From a bacterium BMS3Bbin02 (GTDB lineage: Bacteria; Actinomycetota; Acidimicrobiia; Spongiisociales; UBA5794): a DNA stretch of 12,314 nt. Position 1 is the stretch's first letter; every line of letters begins with the position of its first letter. Both the position numbers and the translations under genes were made by a program. The stretch is taken from contig BDTL01000221.1 of assembly GCA_002898115.1 (NCBI GenBank), positions 1 through 12,314 of the forward strand, read 5' to 3'. This document shows positions 1 through 6,392 of the stretch, one piece after another. The notes beneath the pieces were generated by a model. The model searched no databases and had not been told where the DNA came from. It was given only the letters and a program-made list of their open reading frames with translations.

Positions 1-1815
1 GTAGCGGGTAATGGCGTTGGCGAGACCGGTGACGCCGCCGGTGGTCGGGTCGAGGACCGCGGTTCCGAGCGCTCCCGAACTCACGACGACATCACGGCTC
101 GGTGGGAACGCGGGTACACCGGGTCCGGCACTGCCGGCGTTGCGGAACAGGCCCGCCCAGAGTTGTTTCCCGAACGCGATGGTCGCAGGCCCCCCGTCGT
201 TGCGGACGTACTGGGGGTTCCCACCGGTCCCGATAATCAGATTGTTACGGATATCGATGTTGTCGTTGCCGCTCGACCCGCCTGATGCGTCGTTGCCGTT
301 CTGGAATCGGAAGATCGCAAAGGTTGACTGGGTGATGATCGTGTTGTTATACACCTTGGCGCCGTTCACGCCCCGGATCTCGATGGCGGAATCATCGAAG
401 TCGACAATGATGTTGTTGCGGGCGATCTGGTTCACACCCTCCCACGCCGGATAGTCCGGGTTCCAGAACGACGCTCCCGTGTTGCCGCCGAGTTGCAGGG
501 CGGCATTGGCGCGAATGCCCCGGATCAGGTTGCCGTCGATGAGGATGTCGGACGACCCTCCCTTGAAGAAAATGCCGTGGCTCCCCACGGCGTTGTCGTG
601 GATGTCGTTGCCGATCACCACGGCCCCGTCAACCCCGACACCGTCGATGATGGCATTGCTGATCGCCTCGCTCACGTCGTTGTTTTCGAGACACACGGTC
701 CCGACCCCTGCGCCGGTGTTGTTGTTGCGGTTGATCTTGATCGCCGCCCCGGGACCCCATGACAGGTCTCGGATGATGTTGTTGCCGACGTAGATCTGGC
801 GGATATCGACCGACTCGGGAGCGATGTGGAGGTTGTTGCCACCACCGTTGGTGATGTCGATCCCGGTGAGCGACACGTACGAACCGCTGATGCGGAACTC
901 GCCCGACCCCTCCATGTCGAGCACCGGCGATGCGCCGTCGGCGGCGGCGATCTCGATCCAATCGGTCGGCGTTCCGGACCGGTTTAACACCAGATTGCCG
1001 GTGGTCGTGTGGGTACCGTCGGCGAGCATGATGTGGTCACCGGGTTGGGCATCCGCAAACGCTTCGGCGAGGCTCGGAGACTGGCCGGGTGTGACCAGCA
1101 CGTGACGCAGCGGCGAGACCCCTTCCGGCGGACGGATGCAAGCTTCAATGGTTGACGGGGGAACGATCGGCGACAGGTTCAGTGCCCGCGCGAGGAACGA
1201 CGCCATCTGGTCACGTTTGACCTCGTTGTCGGGGCAGAAGAGATCGTTGTCCGGAGGGTTGCAGCCCGCAGTGACACCGGCCTCGCGGAGCCGGTCAATG
1301 TCGGCCTCGAACACGGATGCATCGTCGTCGGTGAACCAGTTCCCGGCACCGGGGTCCGTGTAGGCGAAACCTCGCACCAGGAACGCCGCCATCTGGCCGC
1401 GGGTCACCGGGTCCTCGGGACAGAAGCGGTCATTCTCCGGTGGGTTGCACCCCTTGGAGATCCCGGCCACGGCGAGCGAGTTGATATTCGCCTCGAACAC
1501 CGAACCCGTGTCATCGGTGAAGGAGTCGGCGGCTGTTGCCGGCAGGCCGAGCGCCCGGACGAGGAACGCAGCCATCTGTCCACGGGTGATCGAGTCGCTC
1601 GGGCAGTAACGGTCGTTCAGGGGTGGGTTGCATCCCTTGGTGATGCCGACGTCCTTGATGGCCTCGATGTTGCCCTCGTGGATGTTCCCATCGTCATCAA
1701 CAAACGACCCACCGGGGGACAACCCGCCAAACGCCGCAGTCGCCGAGACGACTGTCACCAACATCACCACTGATAGGACCGCCGGCAAGCGGTTCCTGTT
1801 TCGATTCGAACGCAT
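1..1815 (-). CDS. Secreted SLH-like repeat protein with right-handed beta-helix domain (3' end cut by window edge)
   Basis: The frame is open from the ATG at 1815 to the window edge, 605 codons without a stop, so the C-terminus is missing. Residues about 10-29 form a hydrophobic signal segment after an Arg/Asn-rich start. Three S-layer-homology-like repeats follow (about 36-90, 97-150, 160-213). Each ends in a 'GCNPPxND..CP' loop and a 'TRGQMAAFLVRAL'-type helix, and each has a Cys pair (C62/C71, C123/C132, C185/C194). From about 235 onward the protein is Asn/Gly/Ile-rich with repeated 'NNxI', 'GNDIHDN' and 'NNTII' rungs, typical of parallel beta-helix (PbH1) surface proteins and polysaccharide lyases; the opening 'GDHIMLADGTH' recalls PL6-like beta-helices, but I see no assignable catalytic residues. 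A role in cell-wall-anchored carbohydrate binding or degradation is inferred. There is no Shine-Dalgarno before the ATG; a CATACT hexamer 6 bases upstream could be a -10 for a leaderless mRNA. Its N-terminal repeats are paralogous to the protein at 9593-10411. Confidence 0.9.
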   Translation of the reverse strand, partial: MRSNRNRNRLPAVLSVVMLVTVVSATAAFGGLSPGGSFVDDDGNIHEGNIEAIKDVGITKGCNPPLNDRYCPSDSITRGQMAAFLVRALGLPATAADSFTDDTGSVFEANINSLAVAGISKGCNPPENDRFCPEDPVTRGQMAAFLVRGFAYTDPGAGNWFTDDDASVFEADIDRLREAGVTAGCNPPDNDLFCPDNEVKRDQMASFLARALNLSPIVPPSTIEACIRPPEGVSPLRHVLVTPGQSPSLAEAFADAQPGDHIMLADGTHTTTGNLVLNRSGTPTDWIEIAAADGASPVLDMEGSGEFRISGSYVSLTGIDITNGGGNNLHIAPESVDIRQIYVGNNIIRDLSWGPGAAIKINRNNNTGAGVGTVCLENNDVSEAISNAIIDGVGVDGAVVIGNDIHDNAVGSHGIFFKGGSSDILIDGNLIRGIRANAALQLGGNTGASFWNPDYPAWEGVNQIARNNIIVDFDDSAIEIRGVNGAKVYNNTIITQSTFAIFRFQNGNDASGGSSGNDNIDIRNNLIIGTGGNPQYVRNDGGPATIAFGKQLWAGLFRNAGSAGPGVPAFPPSRDVVVSSGALGTAVLDPTTGGVTGLANAITRY

Positions 1816-1869
1816 AGCGTCAGTATGCCAGTCAAATGTGACTACTCACCGTGTCATTCTCGACGACCT

Positions 1870-1927
1870 CCGGGCTTCTTGCGTAGCTGGGGGCCACATG
1901 TGGCCCCCAGCTACGCAAGAAGCCCGG
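1870..1927. repeat. Perfect 58-bp palindrome (29-bp arms, no spacer)
   Basis: The bases pair exactly from 1898/1899 at the centre (CCACATGTGG) outward to 1870/1927 with no mismatch and no loop; the next pair (1869/1928) fails. It sits 42 bp after the stop of the lipoprotein gene and 54 bp before the start of the SLH/beta-helix gene, both on the minus strand. It could act as a strong hairpin terminator or mRNA-stabilising structure for the lipoprotein transcript. However, no T-run follows on either strand, so it is not a classic intrinsic terminator. Other possibilities are a dispersed palindromic (REP-like) element or a binding site. Confidence 0.85.
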
Positions 1928-1969
1928 GTCATCCGCGGGCGAGTGCAACGGACCGCGTCGGTCACTCGA

Positions 1970-2665
1970 CTACGGTTCTCGCACCTGATTCACGAGATCG
2001 GCAAACCGAATACCTCGAATCTCGTCGGTGAATCGTTGCTCGGGAAGATCGGGTATTTCGCCATCTTCGGGAGGTCGAAGCACTGCGAGTGGCGTCGCCA
2101 TGTTCCCATCGGCGAGTTCGGTGATAACTCCCTGCGAGTTCACCACCCTGTATGGTTCACCGCCGTCGTACTGCACTTCAGACGGAAGAAGTTCTGATCC
2201 CAGGTCGTTGCGAAGCCGAAGAAACCAGATCGCCTGCCCGCTCGGTATGGCCGCAATGCTTCCATCGGGCAAACGCACGCCATCGGTCAGCGATTCGAGA
2301 AACGCCTCCGCCGGGAGTGCGAATGTCGACCGTTCGACCGAAACGAAGTCTGACGCACCGACAATCAGCGACCCGCGCAAGACCTCGTCGACTCTGATCC
2401 TGAGCACCAGCGAAGCGAGCCTGTCCGTTGGGTCCTCCGATCCCCACACTCGTCCGATGCCAACAGAATCGATTGACCCGAGAACCACCACATCGGCGCT
2501 AGCCGCCATCTCGGCCACGGAGCCGTACTGCTCTACGTCGGATGCCCTGAACTGCAGGATCGGCCAAAACAGAGCTTCATCCCCCTCGGACGACGCCGAA
2601 CACGCCGCGACTACCACCGCCATCGCGAGGGTCGGAATCAAGATTCTCAAGTAGCGAGCGTTCAT
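1970..2665 (-). CDS. Putative lipoprotein of unknown function
   Basis: A 231-residue product from the ATG at 2665. This start is chosen over an in-frame upstream one (2851) for two reasons: GAGGGG lies about 8 bases before it, and it begins a clean lipoprotein signal, with a short basic N-terminus (R4, R7), a hydrophobic stretch, and lipobox V-A-A-C with Cys22. The upstream extension has no signal and is proline/threonine-biased, like a shadow frame. The mature part is acidic, with 'SVAEMAASADVVVLGSI' (about 60-76) and 'RIRVDEVLRGSL' (about 95-107), a pattern seen in many secreted actinobacterial proteins whose function is unknown. I recognise no catalytic motif. The protein is presumably lipid-anchored outside the membrane. 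It lies 250 bp downstream of the pilus operon's last gene, separated by a metalloprotease remnant, so membership of that operon is doubtful. Confidence 0.75.
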   Translation of the reverse strand: MNARYLRILIPTLAMAVVVAACSASSEGDEALFWPILQFRASDVEQYGSVAEMAASADVVVLGSIDSVGIGRVWGSEDPTDRLASLVLRIRVDEVLRGSLIVGASDFVSVERSTFALPAEAFLESLTDGVRLPDGSIAAIPSGQAIWFLRLRNDLGSELLPSEVQYDGGEPYRVVNSQGVITELADGNMATPLAVLRPPEDGEIPDLPEQRFTDEIRGIRFADLVNQVREP

Positions 2666-2678
2666 TGCCGCACACCCC

Positions 2679-2810
2679 TCAATAGAAGTACAAGTGATCG
2701 TAGTTGTGAGCGTTGAGGTAGTAGGTGGTTCCGGTTGTGGATGGACAGCCGCCACCGTCATGAAAGAGTCCAAGCGCATGGCCGATGTCGTAAGACGCGA
2801 CGGACACCCG
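2679..2810 (-). pseudogene. Remnant of matrixin-like zinc metalloprotease (C-terminal end)
   Basis: Read on the minus strand to the TGA at 2679-2681, the frame gives 'RVSVASYDIGHALGLFHDGG' followed closely by 'YLNAHNYDHLYFY'. Matrixin-type proteases carry HExxHxxGxxH and often end with an 'NAHDYxQLxxIY'-like tail, so the spacing and both landmarks match. Here the first His and the catalytic Glu are replaced (Y-D instead of H-E, each one base change from the usual codons). No recognisable protease sequence precedes the motif in this frame: the upstream stretch is Arg-rich, and another frame is closed by a TGA near 2843. I therefore read it as a decayed 3' fragment. The assignment rests on motif memory only, and a short functional protein cannot be excluded. 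Confidence 0.45.
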
Positions 2811-2914
2811 GTTAGTCGCGGGCCTTCGGTCGCGAACACATCGCCGGTCACGTGTAGAGGACTTCGCTTGGTAGCGGATCGTTCGCAACGGTGGTGTGCG
2901 GACGTGTCGGTCGG

Positions 2915-3355
2915 TTAGCCGAGCGGGACGGCAAGGCGCTTCGGGATACAGAAGGTCGAGTCCGTGTCGAACACGGTCATGCGGACCGTAGCCGTTGCTG
3001 CCTCTTCCCCGGTCGGGGGGTCGACCGAGACAGTATCGAAGTCCAGGGAGTCCGCACGGTCGTGCTGGTACTCATAGCGGGTAAGCCGAGCAAAGCCGAT
3101 CCCGGTGAGCCGGTCGCTCAGAGTGTTGACGTAGCTCCAGTGGTCCACCCCTGCGGGCAGACCGACTGTGGCGACATAGGTATCACAGTTCCAGACAATG
3201 TCGGTTTCGAAGCCATCGAACACGCGGGCCTCAATCACGAACTCGGCTACTTCGGCCGACCCGTTGCGCACGTTCCACGTCGGTCTCGTGACTGCGAATG
3301 CGACGAGCAGCAACACCACCACGCCCACACCCGTCCAGACCCTGCTGTTGTTCAC
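2915..3355 (-). CDS. Single-pass membrane protein of unknown function, last gene of Tad operon
   Basis: A 146-residue product from the GTG at 3355. The frame also offers a GTG at 3364, but GAGGTG at 3361-3366 sits 6 bases before the 3355 start and would fall on the upstream start itself, so 3355 is preferred. Residues about 8-23 form one transmembrane helix (VGVVVLLLVAFAV), followed by a roughly 120-residue domain presumably outside the cell with two cysteines (in 'WNCDTY' and 'TFCIP') that could form a disulfide. The gene follows the TadG-like gene by about 50 bp on the same strand, which suggests cotranscription. A role as an accessory pilus or envelope protein is inferred from position only. 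I recognise no family. Confidence 0.7.
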   Translation of the reverse strand: MNNSRVWTGVGVVVLLLVAFAVTRPTWNVRNGSAEVAEFVIEARVFDGFETDIVWNCDTYVATVGLPAGVDHWSYVNTLSDRLTGIGFARLTRYEYQHDRADSLDFDTVSVDPPTGEEAATATVRMTVFDTDSTFCIPKRLAVPLG

Positions 3356-3406
3356 AATCCCCACCTCATGAGGTTGGTTCCCTCGTTGTGGTTACGGTAT
3401 CAAGGG

Positions 3407-3829
3407 TCATCCGCGGGCGGGGGAGGCGCAGGCTGTGGCGGACACCTGCATAGACGCTGCCCCGAAGAGGTTGAGCAGGGTCGAGGAGTACTCCTGGGAA
3501 ACGTTGACGCAGACCAGGTCGGGGGTGGGGACCGCAGCGGTGATCACCCGGTTGGGACGCGGACGGGCCTCGTTACCGGCGGTGACAGCGGAGGCAATTG
3601 CGAGATCGGGAGAGAGTGTGAGCGTCCCAGAGCGCAGGTCCGCCAGGTCGATCGTCGCCGCTCCGGCTTCGGCCGCGGCCTCGGCAACAAACGCCGTCTC
3701 GCGCCACAGTGATCCCCAGCGGGCGAGCTCGAACACGAGACCGACGAGCAGCAGCCCGATCATCATGAGACCGATCACGGCAGGCAGGACGGTCCCGGAT
3801 TCGTCGCGGGCCAGCGAGTTACGGCGCAT
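3407..3829 (-). CDS. TadG-like pseudopilin / pilus assembly protein
   Basis: A 140-residue product with the layout of TadE/TadG minor pseudopilins: a short charged leader ending 'RDESG' (Gly12), then one hydrophobic helix (about 15-36), then a small extracytoplasmic domain with two cysteines near the C-terminus ('LVCVNV', 'ATACAS'). The other three pilin-like genes have Glu at position +5 after the conserved Gly; this one has Ala (G-T-V-L-P-A), so processing by the prepilin peptidase is uncertain. The proteins most like this are short TadG-type or 'helicase/secretion neighbourhood TadE-like' proteins of Actinobacteria. The start ATG at 3829 overlaps the end of the upstream TadE-like gene by 11 bp, consistent with coupled translation. 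Confidence 0.8.
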   Translation of the reverse strand: MRRNSLARDESGTVLPAVIGLMMIGLLLVGLVFELARWGSLWRETAFVAEAAAEAGAATIDLADLRSGTLTLSPDLAIASAVTAGNEARPRPNRVITAAVPTPDLVCVNVSQEYSSTLLNLFGAASMQVSATACASPARG

Positions 3830-4187
3830 AGGCGTTGCTCCGATATGGGCTGGCAGTCACCGTTGCACGCCCGACCACGGTGTAGGTGACGGCTTCGCCC
3901 AATATCGCGACCACCGGCACGTCGATGGTGACGAGTGCTGTTGTGCCGATCGGAGTCGTTTCGAGAATCACAGTGGCACCCGGTGCAGCCTCGGCGGCTG
4001 CTTGCCGTGCCGCAGTGTCGTCGCCCGTGCGCACGGCGATCGTGGCGGCGTTGAATGCCGCTTCGGCAGCGATGTCACCGGCCGATGAGACCGCGGTAAC
4101 TGCCAGCAAGAGCTGGATCGTCACGAGAACAATCAGCGAGCCGATGACGAGCGTCTCGATGAGCGTGGTGCCGTGTTCGTCCTTCAT
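3819..4187 (-). CDS. TadE-like minor pseudopilin (second copy)
   Basis: A 122-residue product from the ATG at 4187, which overlaps the stop of the preceding gene as ATGA. The frame extends upstream to 4262, but that extension lacks a pilin-like leader and would overlap the preceding gene by 79 bp, so the short start is preferred. The N-terminus reads 'MKDEHG' then 'TTLIE': a short charged leader, Gly6 as probable prepilin-peptidase site and Glu11 at +5. One hydrophobic helix (about 12-36) follows, then an Ala/Thr/Val-rich domain. TadE-family pseudopilins help assemble Flp pili at the membrane. It is flanked by another TadE-like and a TadG-like gene in the same operon. Confidence 0.82.
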   Translation of the reverse strand: MKDEHGTTLIETLVIGSLIVLVTIQLLLAVTAVSSAGDIAAEAAFNAATIAVRTGDDTAARQAAAEAAPGATVILETTPIGTTALVTIDVPVVAILGEAVTYTVVGRATVTASPYRSNAYAP

Positions 4188-4612
4188 GGCTCGACCACCA
4201 GGGGTGCGGACGATTCGACGGTCACGGTGATTGAGGGAAATAGCGGTCCCGGAGGCGACCACACGTACACAACCCGAACCGCCGCGGTGTCCCGGTTCCG
4301 GGTGATGGCAGTCGACTGTATCGCGGCACCCGGCGCGGTCGCCCCGATCGCCGCGACCGCGTAGTCCCGCAGCTCCGAATCCGCTGTGTTTCCAATAGCG
4401 GCACGGCGGGCCGTGGCGTCGACTGCCGAGTATGCCGCGTTGCGCGCAATCACGAAGAATGCGACGTTGACGAGGAGCAGCATGAATACGAAGAAGAGCG
4501 CCATGGACGCCATTCCCTCAATCGTCGTACTGCCTTGTTCGTCTATGAGGCGGCTCTCTTGTCTAGGAGAAGAAACCGGTGAGCTGGCCAACGACATTGC
4601 CCCACACATCAC
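4184..4612 (-). CDS. TadE-like minor pseudopilin (first copy)
   Basis: The frame gives up to 142 residues. The pilin core is clear: 'IDEQG' followed by 'STTIEG', with Gly27 as probable cleavage point, Glu32 at +5, and a long hydrophobic helix (about 34-56) rich in Phe and Leu. A TadE-type domain follows, with 'NAAYSAVDATARRAA', where TadE proteins commonly carry similar Ala/Arg-rich helices. The start is unresolved. GTG 4612, ATG 4609, ATG 4597 and TTG 4591 all lie inside the flp-like gene (overlap 29-50 bp), and none has a well-spaced ribosome site; the outermost is given. Translation may depend on coupling to flp. The end overlaps the next TadE-like gene by ATGA. Confidence 0.8.
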   Translation of the reverse strand: MMCGAMSLASSPVSSPRQESRLIDEQGSTTIEGMASMALFFVFMLLLVNVAFFVIARNAAYSAVDATARRAAIGNTADSELRDYAVAAIGATAPGAAIQSTAITRNRDTAAVRVVYVWSPPGPLFPSITVTVESSAPLVVEP

Positions 4613-4763
4613 CTGCCGTCGACCTCACCTGTGGCAACAGCAGCGCAATGACGAGGACCGCAATGGTCGCGAGTCCGAGCCATTCGACGGTCGTTGAGCC
4701 CCGCTCTTGTCTGAGGCCGTCTTGTTTGAAGATGTCCTGGTCGTAGATGTCTTGTTCGGGCAT
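4563..4763 (-). CDS. flp: Flp-type pilin (major pilin candidate)
   Basis: A 66-residue product, the size of Flp pilins. AGGAG lies 6 bases before the ATG at 4763. It has an unusually long acidic leader (residues 1-22) made of near-repeats of a five-residue unit starting Gln-Asp: QDIYD, QDIFK, QDGLR, QERG. The cleavage motif then follows as Gly22 with 'STTVE' (Glu27 at +5), and one hydrophobic helix (about 28-45) precedes a short polar tail. Class III (type IVb) pilins share the G/xxxxE signature and are cut by TadV/CpaA, which is not in this window. The gene lies 13 bp after tadC, in the usual neighbourhood of the platform proteins. It differs from classic Flp in having Trp rather than Tyr after the Glu. 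Confidence 0.8.
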   Translation of the reverse strand: MPEQDIYDQDIFKQDGLRQERGSTTVEWLGLATIAVLVIALLLPQVRSTAGDVWGNVVGQLTGFFS

Positions 4764-4776
4764 GGTGTCTCCTGTT

Positions 4777-5592
4777 CTAAGGGTTGCCGGCGAGTTGTTG
4801 TAGAGAAACGAGGGTCGGGTAGATCAAGAACAGCAGCGTCACCGGCACCATGAGGGCGAGGATCGGGGCGTACATCGCCAGGGCCTTCTTGCCGCCCTCG
4901 GAGGTGAGGGACCGCTGGAGATCGGCGCGGAAGTCACGGGCCAGCTCGTTGAGCGCCTCGCTGAGACGGCCGCCGGATTGGTGAGCATGCCCGAGCAGCG
5001 AATACAGACGTGCTGACGACGGATGCACGGGCTGCTTCGCCGCTCGGTAGAGGGCCTCGGTAAGGGACACGCCCCCGTCGTAGGCAGCATGCGCTTCTGC
5101 CAGCTCACCTGGTACGACTCCACTCGATCCGGGGATCAGTTCTTCGATGGACGCGGCAAGTGACGTTCCCGACAGCACCGAAAGGGCGAGTGTGTCACAG
5201 ACTGCGGGGAGTTCATGGAGTGCCTGGCGACGACGACTCTCGGCCCGCGATGTCATCCACATTCGCAAACCTAGCGTGCCGGTGATGGCCCCAAGAACTA
5301 TGAGTGCGGGTGTTGATGCCTGTGGATCGGCAAGGAACAGATCACCCTGGCCAAACAGGACACCGACCGTTGCACCAACTATCGCGGCCGCAATGCGACG
5401 CAGGTGAAGGTCTTCGTTCGACCAGGAGAGACCGGCATGGCGGACGGCTGCCGATGCGACAGGGGTCGGTGTTTGGGTTGTCCGCGTCAAGAGATGAGGG
5501 GCGATCCTGTCCGATAGTGACCTCATTGCACGTGGGCTGATGACAACGTAAGTCGCCCATCCGGCAAGACCCGCCGCGACGAATCCGATCAT
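4777..5592 (-). CDS. tadC: Tad pilus inner-membrane platform protein TadC (T2SSF domain)
   Basis: A 271-residue type II secretion F-like protein, which with TadB forms the membrane platform for pilus extrusion driven by TadA. Transmembrane segments lie at about 3-19, 68-81, 94-109 and 242-262. Between the last two is the cytoplasmic T2SSF helical domain (about 120-235), with 'ELPAVCDTLALSVLSGTSL' and 'HAHQSGGRLSEALNELARDFR', close to the TadC pattern in which a Gly-rich turn precedes a conserved amphipathic helix. The short C-terminal tail after the last helix is typical. The start ATG at 5592 overlaps the tadB stop as ATGA. The length is at the short end for actinobacterial TadC. Confidence 0.9.
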   Translation of the reverse strand: MIGFVAAGLAGWATYVVISPRAMRSLSDRIAPHLLTRTTQTPTPVASAAVRHAGLSWSNEDLHLRRIAAAIVGATVGVLFGQGDLFLADPQASTPALIVLGAITGTLGLRMWMTSRAESRRRQALHELPAVCDTLALSVLSGTSLAASIEELIPGSSGVVPGELAEAHAAYDGGVSLTEALYRAAKQPVHPSSARLYSLLGHAHQSGGRLSEALNELARDFRADLQRSLTSEGGKKALAMYAPILALMVPVTLLFLIYPTLVSLQQLAGNP

Positions 5593-6392
5593 TGGAACAA
5601 CCGGGGTGGGCGTGAGAGTTCGGCGACTTTGCGGCCGATTGCGTAACCGACAAGCGTGATGGCGAGTCCGATTGCGACTATTCGGGCACCTGCTCCTGTC
5701 CGATACGCAGACGCTGCTGCGGGGTTTGTGGAGATCGTCAGTGCAAGCAAACCCCAGGGGGCGACGAGTGCGACGAGGGCGGTCATTCGTTGTTCCGTGA
5801 GTGCTGCGCTGTGTGCAGCTCGGACTCGCAGGTCGTCGGCGACCGAAATCCCGAGCGCGGCGATCATGGCTCCAACGCGTTGACCACCGACCCGATGCGC
5901 CGTGGTCAAGCTGAGAAGAATGTGGTCGGCGGTTGGGTCCGCTAGGTCGATGCGTAACGTCTGTAGAGCAGCGGAGAATCCCTCGCCGAAAAAGGTCTCG
6001 CGTTCTACCCGGGGCGCAAACCGGGCGAGTCGACCATCAGAACCCTGCAGGGCGGACACAAAGGCATCAGGCAACGGGTCTCCCGATGCGAGTCGACCTC
6101 GCAGCAGGGCGAGGACGTCGGGCCATTCCCTGGCGGTCTCGTGGGCCTCGACGTGGGGAGCGGTTTGGGCGCGCGCCAGGGGGACAAGGGCAACGAGTAG
6201 CGCAATTGAGATGGCGGCGGCGGGGACCTGGAGTATGCCGAGGATGGGGAGGAAGGTCAGCAACCCAAGTAAACCCGCCGCCGCCAATGCTCGCGGCGTG
6301 ATCGACAGTCGGGGACCGCGCAATCGCAGGTCGGGACGTGCGATGAGGGTCCATACAGCGAGACCCGCGAGGAGTGCAGCTATTCCTCTCAT
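5589..6392 (-). CDS. tadB: Tad pilus inner-membrane platform protein TadB (T2SSF domain)
   Basis: A 267-residue membrane protein with helices at about 4-18, 36-53, 56-72, 205-221 and 238-254. A cytoplasmic domain (about 80-200) contains 'EWPDVLALLRGRLASGDPLPDAF' and 'LLSLTTAHRVGGQRVGAMI', matching the TadB/T2SSF layout in which 'LP..L..L...L.aG.sl..Al' begins the domain. It is expected to pair with TadC as the assembly platform docked to the TadA ATPase. It sits exactly between tadA and tadC, with 4-bp ATGA overlaps at both ends, as in canonical tadABC operons. Confidence 0.9.
   Translation of the reverse strand: MRGIAALLAGLAVWTLIARPDLRLRGPRLSITPRALAAAGLLGLLTFLPILGILQVPAAAISIALLVALVPLARAQTAPHVEAHETAREWPDVLALLRGRLASGDPLPDAFVSALQGSDGRLARFAPRVERETFFGEGFSAALQTLRIDLADPTADHILLSLTTAHRVGGQRVGAMIAALGISVADDLRVRAAHSAALTEQRMTALVALVAPWGLLALTISTNPAAASAYRTGAGARIVAIGLAITLVGYAIGRKVAELSRPPRLFQ

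Noticed and set aside
1200..1700. Repeated DNA segments at about 160-200-bp spacing, considered as a CRISPR or satellite array
   Set aside because: The repetition follows codons of the SLH-like protein repeats and diverges at third positions, so it reflects protein repeats, not a DNA array.
2666..2851. Longer N-terminus for the lipoprotein, starting at 2851
   Set aside because: The internal ATG at 2665 has a good GAGGGG site and begins a lipoprotein signal; the extension has no signal features and overlaps the metalloprotease remnant in another frame.
4188..4262. Longer N-terminus for the second TadE-like protein
   Set aside because: It would bury the pilin leader and overlap the previous gene by 79 bp, while the ATGA junction at 4184-4187 gives a standard coupled start.
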